Source: a virus. From it: 28,176 nt of DNA. Of the stretch, positions 20,427 through 26,014 are shown piece by piece. The notes below the pieces were generated by a model. It did not search any database and was not told where the DNA came from. It saw nothing but the letters and a program-made list of their open reading frames with translations. Both the position numbers and the translations under genes were made by a program. Each line of letters starts with the position of its first letter. Position 1 is the first letter of the stretch. The stretch lies in IMG/VR virus record IMGVR_UViG_3300008012_000132, positions 1-28,176 of that record; one strand, 5' to 3'.

Positions 20427-20915
20427 CTAAACTTGTTTAATATCATCAGGTTCAAGAATTGTAGCAATCACTTCGTCATCATTAATGATACGAACTTCTC
20501 CACCGTCAATCTTAAATCGTGATCCAGAATATCGTCCAATACATACCCATTGACCTTCTTTGCACCAGGCATCTGAGCCTTTGCCAAATTTATTTGGGTC
20601 TTTGTATGCTAATGGTCCGACCTTTAGAACATACGCAACAACCGTAGCTACGGCCTCACGAGCTCTAATTTCGTCCGGAATATGTAGACCACCCTGTGTT
20701 TTAACGGCACCTTGATAAGGCATCACTAATACACGCCATCCAGTAGGCTGCGGTAATCTTTCCAAAAGGGGTTTATCTAATAGAGAAGGGTCTAATACCT
20801 TCTCGGTTGCACTAACGTATGCGCTATTCACAGCGGATGAGTCGGCTTTAGCCTCCTCCCGTTCCTTGTTCATTTTCTGCGCGACGTGGTCAGGTACTAA
20901 TAAAGTCTTCGTCAT
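20427..20915 (-). CDS. GroES-like co-chaperonin
   Basis: A 162-residue protein. Residues about 54-155 match the Cpn10/GroES fold: LPQPTGWRVLVMPYQG, then a mobile-loop-like GAVKTQGGLHIP (about 69-80), REAVATVVAYVLKVGPLAY, EGQWVCIGRYSGSRFKIDGG and VRIINDDEVIATI. The GroES 'IVL' tripeptide of the mobile loop is LHI here. A 50-residue N-terminal extension (coiled-coil-like, with MNKEREEAKA) is unusual for a co-chaperonin. Phage co-chaperonins such as T4 gp31 help host GroEL fold the capsid protein; its place before scaffold and capsid genes fits. The start overlaps the upstream gene by 26 bases; a second ATG at 20873 would avoid the overlap. Confidence 0.85.
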   Translation of the reverse strand: MTKTLLVPDHVAQKMNKEREEAKADSSAVNSAYVSATEKVLDPSLLDKPLLERLPQPTGWRVLVMPYQGAVKTQGGLHIPDEIRAREAVATVVAYVLKVGPLAYKDPNKFGKGSDAWCKEGQWVCIGRYSGSRFKIDGGEVRIINDDEVIATILEPDDIKQV

Positions 20916-21102
20916 CGTCTACGGTTCTTTCCAGCAGGGCTTTGAATTCCTCACGAGCGTAAGTAAGGCCCCGTACCTCACCTACCATGAGTTTGTAATG
21001 CTCCCAGTCTTTGCAAGCATCACTAGCAAGAGCACTTGCAATATCTTGTTCGCGCTCTTGTAGTACCTTATACATATGTTTTGCAAAATCAACAACATCC
21101 AT
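20890..21102 (-). CDS. Small acidic helical protein
   Basis: A 70-residue protein, MDVVDFAKHMYKVLQEREQD and onward, ending in EDFIST. It looks mainly helical and acidic, with GEVRGLTYAREEFKALLERT. Start: the ATG at 21102 shares TAATG with the stop of the upstream gene; an ATG at 21162 would add 20 residues and overlap that gene by 61 bases. Function unknown. It overlaps the co-chaperonin by 26 bases, so translation of the two is probably linked. Confidence 0.65.
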   Translation of the reverse strand: MDVVDFAKHMYKVLQEREQDIASALASDACKDWEHYKLMVGEVRGLTYAREEFKALLERTVDDDEDFIST

Positions 21103-21479
21103 TAAAGAATATCTCTTTCTGAGTTCTCTGCAACCGATTTTATCGGACCGCCCTTCACCCAATCGTCACAAGTGTTGCTTGATTGACACATAAACTTATA
21201 TATTTGACAGTATCCTAGGTCACCAGAGTCATCTCCAATGCAAGCTAGCATGTCTTCTGTCTGATTGTATGCGCCACAATTGCCGCAAACTTCTGTTAAT
21301 TTAAAGCCCCCGTCTGCCGATGGATCACGATAAGATGCTTGTTCCTCTGCGGACATACGGTTCTCATCGTTGATCTCGCCATCTTGAGTAGCCGATGGGC
21401 AGCTAGGACCATCATTGTCCCCGTCCATCTTATCTACCGGAATACCATCCGGCATGATGCTGATCATGATCGTAGGCAT
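21102..21479 (-). CDS. Small cysteine-rich protein resembling HiPIP iron-sulfur proteins
   Basis: A 125-residue protein. The first 60 residues are hydrophilic and acidic (DKMDGDNDGPSCPSA). The C-terminal half carries Cys65, 68, 80, 91, 98 and 104 in CGNCGAYNQTEDMLAC, then GYCQIYKFMCQSSNTCDDW. The CxxC, a C 22 residues later and a C 12 residues after that, with a W close behind, resemble the C-x2-C...C-x13-C-x2-W layout of high-potential iron-sulfur proteins. Two extra cysteines are unlike classical HiPIPs. It could bind an Fe-S cluster or zinc. No signal peptide is visible. The TGATG junction links it to the upstream gene. Confidence 0.7.
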   Translation of the reverse strand: MPTIMISIMPDGIPVDKMDGDNDGPSCPSATQDGEINDENRMSAEEQASYRDPSADGGFKLTEVCGNCGAYNQTEDMLACIGDDSGDLGYCQIYKFMCQSSNTCDDWVKGGPIKSVAENSERDIL

Positions 21480-21676
21480 CAGTATGTTTTCCCACGGTTA
21501 GCATTGAAACGAACATCGCCACCATAGCTGAACTTTTGAGTTTCACCCGTATCATCATCGATAATGATCATCTTGTCTTCAGCGTCCATGTTTTCTATTT
21601 CATCAATAGACTCTTGATCTAACCCTAAGTACTTAGGACGTAACTTAGGCTTTGGTGATTTCTTTGGTACGGGCAT
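21479..21676 (-). CDS. Small basic-to-acidic hypothetical protein
   Basis: A 65-residue protein: a proline/lysine-rich start (MPVPKKSPKPKLRPKYLG), an acidic middle (SIDEIENMDAEDKMIIIDDD) and GETQKFSYGGDVRFNANRGK near the end. No known domain or membrane segment. The gap to the lysozyme gene is 9 bases. Its role is unknown. Confidence 0.65.
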   Translation of the reverse strand: MPVPKKSPKPKLRPKYLGLDQESIDEIENMDAEDKMIIIDDDTGETQKFSYGGDVRFNANRGKTY

Positions 21677-21685
21677 TTTACTCTC

Positions 21686-22195
21686 CTATATCATTTCTAA
21701 GGCTTGGTGTAATGTTTCTTTGTTACGTCTTGTCCATCCACGCCCAAACGTTTCAAACGTCTTTAAGCTCTTATAGAAGTCCTGACGGACGCCGTAAACA
21801 TAATTTATTATTTCAGCGGGATCTTTCTCCATAATAAGACCTAGCGTCTTTGGTCCTATGGCTCCGTCTTGCGTAGCCCCAACTGCGCGTTGCACAGCTT
21901 TTGCAGGTCTACCCGATCCGGAATTCACGGCCCAGTCCAGACAGGCCCAGTCTAAACCAGAAGGAAGTGAATCTCCTTTTACTCGATCCCAGTAGTTCTT
22001 CTTGTATATCGGAGCTACATCTTCGGGCGTTAAGTCGCGCATTTCCTGTTCAGTAGACTCTCGTCCAATCCATTCATCGTACACACGTTTGGTGACACCG
22101 AGATTAGTCATACCCCCTGGATCCTCGGGATGATTTACAAATCCTCCTTCGTGGGCAAGTAGCATATCTAAACACTTATTGAAGTTCTCTTTCAT
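21686..22195 (-). CDS. Endolysin, GH108-type lysozyme
   Basis: A 169-residue muralytic enzyme. The N-terminal glycoside hydrolase 108 signature is LLAHEGGFVNHPEDPGGMTN, with Glu16 as the likely catalytic residue, then LGVTKRVYDEW. The C-terminal peptidoglycan-binding domain (PG_binding_3 type) has WACLDWAVNSGSGRPAKAVQ and GATQDGAIGPKTLGLIMEKD. It degrades cell-wall peptidoglycan at the end of infection. Length is typical. There is no signal peptide, so it depends on the holin next to it (ATGA overlap at 22192-22195). Confidence 0.92.
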   Translation of the reverse strand: MKENFNKCLDMLLAHEGGFVNHPEDPGGMTNLGVTKRVYDEWIGRESTEQEMRDLTPEDVAPIYKKNYWDRVKGDSLPSGLDWACLDWAVNSGSGRPAKAVQRAVGATQDGAIGPKTLGLIMEKDPAEIINYVYGVRQDFYKSLKTFETFGRGWTRRNKETLHQALEMI

Positions 22196-22551
22196 TTTTT
22201 ATTCCCAAAATACTTACTAACACCACGCATACCAATACTCGCAGACACTATTCCACCTAGAGAATACTGATACCAACCAGGCATATCCGCTAATGCAGCG
22301 AATCCTGCTTGTACTATTTGATTACCCCAGTCCCCACAGAACGCCAAAATAAGGGGAATACTGAACAAAAGTGTGATCCATTCGTCTTTCCAACTATTCT
22401 CTGTGGCTTTCATTGCGGCCAGGTCCCAATCAAGTTCTCCAGTGGCAATCTTCATTTTTGTTTGAGCTTCAGCCTGCTTAACCGCAGTCTTGCCCTCGAT
22501 CATTGTACCGGCTAAGTCAGCGACCTTACCTAGTAATCCTAGTCCCATCAT
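22192..22551 (-). CDS. Holin (GTA_holin_3TM-like)
   Basis: A 119-residue membrane protein. A hydrophobic N-terminal segment (about residues 2-18) is followed by a charged helix with KQAEAQTKMKIATGELDWDL. A strong membrane helix (about 58-72, ITLLFSIPLILAFCG) comes next. The rest is a weaker segment (about 80-106, with IGMRGVSK). The 'SWKDEW' before the middle helix and the general layout match the three-TM holin family first described for gene transfer agents. The start has ATGATG in frame, giving a possible two-start product. Directly upstream of the lysozyme, as in most lysis cassettes. Confidence 0.8.
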   Translation of the reverse strand: MMGLGLLGKVADLAGTMIEGKTAVKQAEAQTKMKIATGELDWDLAAMKATENSWKDEWITLLFSIPLILAFCGDWGNQIVQAGFAALADMPGWYQYSLGGIVSASIGMRGVSKYFGNKK

Positions 22552-22871
22552 TAGTTATTTTCCTTTCCTTTTGTGTAGGCTTCCTTGCCGTAGAAGGCAG
22601 CAACAATAGCCGCAACAGAAACAAAATACACACCAGCAATAGAAGCTAGCGACTTCATGGCCTCATCAAGATTAGCCACATTACAAATAATTATTGCGAA
22701 AGGGTACAGCAACATGCCGAATAATGCAAACCATGCCATCTTGCGTTGTGCATCTCTTTGAGCATCGTCATCTGCCATCTTCAGCCTTCTATCTTCTAAG
22801 GCCAGTCTATCCCACTCGGATTGATCTATTGATCCATTACCATCTACATCTGCTTTTTCAAACTCTGTCAT
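22551..22871 (-). CDS. EF-hand protein with two membrane helices (lysis-region)
   Basis: A 106-residue protein. Residues 8-19 (DVDGNGSIDQSE) form a complete EF-hand calcium loop: Asp8, Asp10, Asn12, Ser14, Asp16 and Glu19. A charged amphipathic helix follows (RLALEDRRLKMADDDAQRDA). Two membrane helices lie at about 46-66 (AWFALFGMLLYPFAIIICNV) and 76-94 (ASIAGVYFVSVAAIVAAFYG). It is one base away from the holin start (TAATG). A calcium-responsive partner of the holin is a reasonable guess, since the cassette is lysis-related. No functional evidence beyond position and motif. Confidence 0.75.
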   Translation of the reverse strand: MTEFEKADVDGNGSIDQSEWDRLALEDRRLKMADDDAQRDAQRKMAWFALFGMLLYPFAIIICNVANLDEAMKSLASIAGVYFVSVAAIVAAFYGKEAYTKGKENN

Positions 22872-22880
22872 GTGCTTCTC

Positions 22881-23390
22881 CTAGTCTGCGAGAGGGTTGT
22901 CTAAAGCCCTCTGGATCTTATCCATTAGTTTTTCCTCGAGCTCTTTCATAGCGCCACTTTGTGAAACCCTAACACGTTCACGTTGATTTTCAAAGCGAAC
23001 TTCTGCGTTATCTATCATAGTACGAACCTTGTCCTCTGATTCACGTACCATATCTTCTACACGATCCGTTTGCTTTTCAATGCTAAGAATGTCAGAACGT
23101 AATCCATTTTTGATGTCCCGGCTGTATTCTACAGACTCTTCAACCTTTTCAGATATGCCCGTTACCTTCGCATCCATCACATCCATTGCTTGTTGGTATT
23201 CCCCTAAGTCAAGTCCTGCAACTTCCTCGATCTTTTGGTACATGACGAAACCACCGTACAAGCCACCTACGACCGTAGACAAAAACGCCAGTATAGCCAT
23301 GATTGAACCAAACGACATCTTCATGCCACCAGTCTTAAACTCACGATCTGCAAGTCCATCAATGTTATTTGCTATCTTGGTAGTATCCAT
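22881..23390 (-). CDS. Membrane-anchored coiled-coil protein (possible inner spanin)
   Basis: A 169-residue protein. A short cytoplasmic start is followed by one membrane helix at about 28-50 (GSIMAILAFLSTVVGGLYGG), then by a long heptad-rich coiled coil (about 55-150: MDAKVTGISEKVEESVEYSR, KQTDRVEDMVRESEDKVRTM). N-in topology with a large periplasmic coiled coil is that of an inner spanin or of a phage TM-coiled-coil lysis protein. The upstream gene makes an exported coiled-coil protein, a plausible partner. No lipobox is visible in either, so the spanin label stays tentative. Confidence 0.65.
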   Translation of the reverse strand: MDTTKIANNIDGLADREFKTGGMKMSFGSIMAILAFLSTVVGGLYGGFVMYQKIEEVAGLDLGEYQQAMDVMDAKVTGISEKVEESVEYSRDIKNGLRSDILSIEKQTDRVEDMVRESEDKVRTMIDNAEVRFENQRERVRVSQSGAMKELEEKLMDKIQRALDNPLAD

Positions 23391-23788
23391 TAGTTTTCAA
23401 ACTCCATCTCTCCACCGGCGTTCTGTAGGTTCTTTAGTGCTTCTAGCTCATCGCGTAGTTTTTGTATCTCTAACCTACGTTGCGCTAGCTCTATTTGATA
23501 AAGGTCGTCACAGTTAATACGAGCCTTGGGCTTGTCTAATGGAATAACTATCCTTGCGTATACACCTATGTCTTTGCCACGACTGCTAGTATCTAAACCT
23601 GATAGCACACCTGTTACGCCATACTCTAAGTTTACGCCTCCACCGACAGCGTTACTGCACCGTGTACTACCCGTTGAAAACGAATCCGATTGGTAGTTCA
23701 TTGGCGGGCTTGGCAAAGCAAGCGAAAGAGAGCTGTTGTCGGCCACAACAGAACTTGATAAAACACAAAAAGCTAACGCTAATCTCAT
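23390..23788 (-). CDS. Exported protein with C-terminal coiled coil
   Basis: A 132-residue protein. A signal peptide (MRLALAFCVLSSSVVA|DNSS, cleavage by eye) opens the sequence. A beta-like middle follows with SNAVGGGVNLEYGVTGVLSG and GVYARIVIPL, then an amphipathic helix DLYQIELAQRRLEIQKLRDE. Two cysteines in the mature part suggest a disulfide. I chose the ATG at 23788: it overlaps the upstream stop by 4 bases (ATGA) and has GGAG about 8-11 bases upstream, whereas an ATG at 23815 would give a basic leader. It might act with the downstream membrane coiled-coil protein at the envelope. Confidence 0.75.
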   Translation of the reverse strand: MRLALAFCVLSSSVVADNSSLSLALPSPPMNYQSDSFSTGSTRCSNAVGGGVNLEYGVTGVLSGLDTSSRGKDIGVYARIVIPLDKPKARINCDDLYQIELAQRRLEIQKLRDELEALKNLQNAGGEMEFEN

Positions 23789-24174
23789 GCAGGTTCTCCG
23801 TCTAGCCTTGAGCATATTGTAGAAGAAACAAGTGTCCTGGATATATTAGTTTTCCTGACCTTTGAGGTTGTACATAGAAAGACTGCTTCGGGTAAATCTC
23901 TCTTCCTTATGTAGACATCAAAAGCTTTATATTCTTTATAATCAACCTTCATAATTCTATACGGCGTAGAAAAAGGTATAGGCATCCAGTTTAAATCAAA
24001 TAAATCGACCTGATAGTAATTTATTTCTTCCCTAGAGTTAAACAAAGACATTTCTACTTTAACTACGTTTTTGACGTGGGACATCTTTACTTCTGGATAA
24101 GCAGGCGTCATTTCGTGCGCGAACGCACTAGAAGCAGCTAACATACCTATTATGAGTAACTTACTTAGCGACAC
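23785..24174 (-). CDS. Exported Ig-like protein, possibly chaperone-like
   Basis: With a GTG start at 24174 the protein begins MSLSKLLIIGMLAASSAFA|HEM, a good signal peptide. The mature 110 residues are beta-rich: VVKVEMSLFNSREEINYYQV, DLFDLNWMPIPFST, YKAFDVYIRKRDLPEAVFLC, ending VSSTICSRLDGEPA. The N-x-(S/R)-x(3)-Y-x-V pattern, then D, then a C after a V-x-V strand, looks like one PapD-type immunoglobulin domain. Two mature cysteines could pair. An ATG at 24240 would overlap the upstream gene by 80 bases and lack a signal peptide at the start; I prefer GTG. Fold resemblance is tentative. Confidence 0.6.
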   Translation of the reverse strand: MSLSKLLIIGMLAASSAFAHEMTPAYPEVKMSHVKNVVKVEMSLFNSREEINYYQVDLFDLNWMPIPFSTPYRIMKVDYKEYKAFDVYIRKRDLPEAVFLCTTSKVRKTNISRTLVSSTICSRLDGEPA

Positions 24175-24649
24175 AACTGGCCTGCACAACCGCAGTGTAG
24201 TTGCCTCCGGGAAACGGTTTAGCTGAACCGTACACAGCACTAGAAGCAGTAGAGAACCATGTTGACCCCGCGAGCGTAAGATTAAATATCGAAGTGTTAT
24301 CTACGACTACTTTAGCATCGTTATAAGCGGACATTCCTGACACAGACGTTTGTGTGACCGTCGTACTACCTGTCCACGCTAATGTGTCTGTTAATGTAGG
24401 GGAAGAACTAAACGATGTTGGATGCGTTATGTTAGCTGTGTAGGAATTCGCAATGGATACATCGTATCTAATTACTGGCAATACGCCCCCGTCAGAAGGA
24501 GTAGTGCTTAACTTACTAGCAATCGGGTTTCCGTATACACCGCTTTTAGTTGTTTGGATAACACATTTGGCTTCTACACTCCCTGTAATATTTACAGTTG
24601 CGAAAGCTGGTAGTGCAACGAGTGAAAGTGTTGCTATTAGATACTTCAT
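24161..24649 (-). CDS. Exported beta-rich protein, pilin-like
   Basis: A 162-residue protein with signal peptide MKYLIATLSLVALPAFA|TVN. The mature part begins NITGSVEAKCVIQTTKSGV, has many T/S-rich strands and ends in GNYTAVVQASCVAK. Cys29 and Cys159 could pair as in pilins and spore-coat U-like proteins, where an early cysteine and a C-terminal strand frame an Ig-like domain. Start: the ATG at 24661 overlaps the stop of the upstream gene, but GAGG lies six bases before the ATG at 24649, so the latter is likelier. It neighbours a chaperone-like gene. Assignment to a pilin-like fold is by pattern only. Confidence 0.7.
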   Translation of the reverse strand: MKYLIATLSLVALPAFATVNITGSVEAKCVIQTTKSGVYGNPIASKLSTTPSDGGVLPVIRYDVSIANSYTANITHPTSFSSSPTLTDTLAWTGSTTVTQTSVSGMSAYNDAKVVVDNTSIFNLTLAGSTWFSTASSAVYGSAKPFPGGNYTAVVQASCVAK

Positions 24650-24657
24650 ATTAAACC

Positions 24658-25530
24658 TCATTTGTTATACTGCATATCAACCATCTTTTCATGCAGAATC
24701 TGTTGTGCCAAATTATTGCGAAGGGCTTTCTTGTTATCAGGTATCTCTGAATCAGCAAGACCAGGGGCATCAGCATACGAACCACCGTTAATAGATGCAT
24801 TGTAATACATATTAAGATTAGTTTGTTGATTGATAGCCATAATAATCTGATCTTGTCCTTGCGTTTTAAATAGGGTCAACGCATTGGCAGATGCCGTCAG
24901 CCCCATCTCAATCCTAGTTTCTTCTTCCTCTTCCTCCTCAGAAAGTATCAACTCTCCGTCTTCATCATACTGAAAGTCTGTGTCGGCGTCTATAGCGTCT
25001 ACAACAGCGTCATCTTCCAGTGCATCATAGACTTCAATCACAGGAAGAACAGGTATGGGCTTTACATATCCTGGGCAGTTAGGATTGGACTGCGGTTCAA
25101 AGCACTCGTCGATCCTATAGTTATATATAACCACAGCATCTTTGACCGAACCTTTCCCTTCAATGTCAATTGAACCGTCACCCCATTTGGTAGCCGGAAT
25201 GTTAGAAAGGGGAAAGGATTTAACGATGGTGTTGCCGGGAACTCCCGACCAGTCGTCGGTTTCTCGAAAGATATAGCCGTCTCCGCTAGCGTTCTTATTT
25301 CCAACGTGGACTTTCATGTCGTCTTCTGGGTTTTTGACCGTGGTGTATCTGTATAAAAGACCGTTTATATCTATGCCTGGGATATCAGGCAGGACGGAAC
25401 TCATCCCCCAGCTTAGTGCTGTGGATGCGGCGTTCCCTGTTGCCCCATAACTATAGGGATCACAAGAAGAGTAAGAAGGCCAAAGTGCTAATAATAACAC
25501 TAAGACCTGTTTTTGTTTCAACGTTTTCAT
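24658..25530 (-). CDS. Exported acidic protein of unknown function
   Basis: A 290-residue protein with a signal peptide (MKTLKQKQVLVLLLALWPSY, then SSCDP). Cys23 is at the cleavage site but the context (YSSC) is not a canonical lipobox. The mature chain has YGATGNAASTALSWGMSSVL, GYIFRETDDWSGVPGN and DECFEPQSNPNCPGYVKPIP. A very acidic stretch follows (ALEDDAVVDAIDADTDFQYD, then EEEEEEET), then helices to the end (LAQQILHEKMVDMQYNK). The start overlaps the upstream gene by 71 bases; the signal peptide supports this start. No known domain. Confidence 0.7.
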   Translation of the reverse strand: MKTLKQKQVLVLLLALWPSYSSCDPYSYGATGNAASTALSWGMSSVLPDIPGIDINGLLYRYTTVKNPEDDMKVHVGNKNASGDGYIFRETDDWSGVPGNTIVKSFPLSNIPATKWGDGSIDIEGKGSVKDAVVIYNYRIDECFEPQSNPNCPGYVKPIPVLPVIEVYDALEDDAVVDAIDADTDFQYDEDGELILSEEEEEEETRIEMGLTASANALTLFKTQGQDQIIMAINQQTNLNMYYNASINGGSYADAPGLADSEIPDNKKALRNNLAQQILHEKMVDMQYNK

Positions 25531-26014
25531 TGAACATCTTTCTCATAGGATTGTTCTGATCTCTTTGTATTTCTTCTTTGACCGCTTCCATTTCCCATGC
25601 CAGTCTAGCTTTATCGCCTACCAACCCATCCTTGGGGCAGGGCGTCCCCGCGTTAAGCATGGCTTCAAACACTCTTTCGTCCTGACACATTACGGATACA
25701 GCAGCAACTTTCATGCCCATATCGTACATAGTCTTGGCGTTCTTGAGCTTCTCACAGTTCATATCTCGTACAGTTCTACCCGCTGAAATACCAAGTATCT
25801 GTGTCTGCACCGCCCCCGCGACACCTACAGTACATAGGTCAGAGTTGCTTGCGCTAATCTGCGGAGAAATCGCAGAAGGCGGCGGACTGTTGATGGTGGT
25901 ATCCATCGAACCGTCAGAAGTTATAGTGCTGTTTGTATCAGTTCTGATTGTATCGTCGGCGGATACAACCCCGCCGATCATAATTAGTATAGCCGCTAAA
26001 AGACCGCGGGTCAT
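25460..26014 (-). CDS. Exported cysteine-containing protein with C-terminal membrane helix
   Basis: A 184-residue protein. A signal peptide (MTRGLLAAILIMIGGVVSA|DD) starts it. A T/S/P-rich linker precedes a conserved helical core: ILGISAGRTVRDMNCEKLKN, AKTMYDMGMKVAAVSVMCQD, RVFEAMLNAGTPCPKDG. The C-terminal helix (SVIISTLAFLLFL) may be a membrane anchor. Four cysteines in the mature part suggest two disulfides. The core 'RTVRDxNCExxK--KT-YDxGxKVAAVSxxCQDxRVFxAMxxAGTPCP' is one I remember from hypothetical proteins in phages of many hosts; it has no assigned role. It overlaps the portal by 4 bases. Confidence 0.8.
   Translation of the reverse strand: MTRGLLAAILIMIGGVVSADDTIRTDTNSTITSDGSMDTTINSPPPSAISPQISASNSDLCTVGVAGAVQTQILGISAGRTVRDMNCEKLKNAKTMYDMGMKVAAVSVMCQDERVFEAMLNAGTPCPKDGLVGDKARLAWEMEAVKEEIQRDQNNPMRKMFNENVETKTGLSVIISTLAFLLFL

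Noticed and set aside
20890-21162. ATG at 21162 as the start of the small helical protein
   Set aside because: It would overlap the upstream gene by 61 bases; the ATG at 21102 gives a TAATG junction like many others in this window.
24161-24661. ATG at 24661 as the start of the pilin-like protein
   Set aside because: It overlaps the stop codon of the upstream gene, and GAGG lies six bases before the ATG at 24649, which also gives a standard signal peptide.
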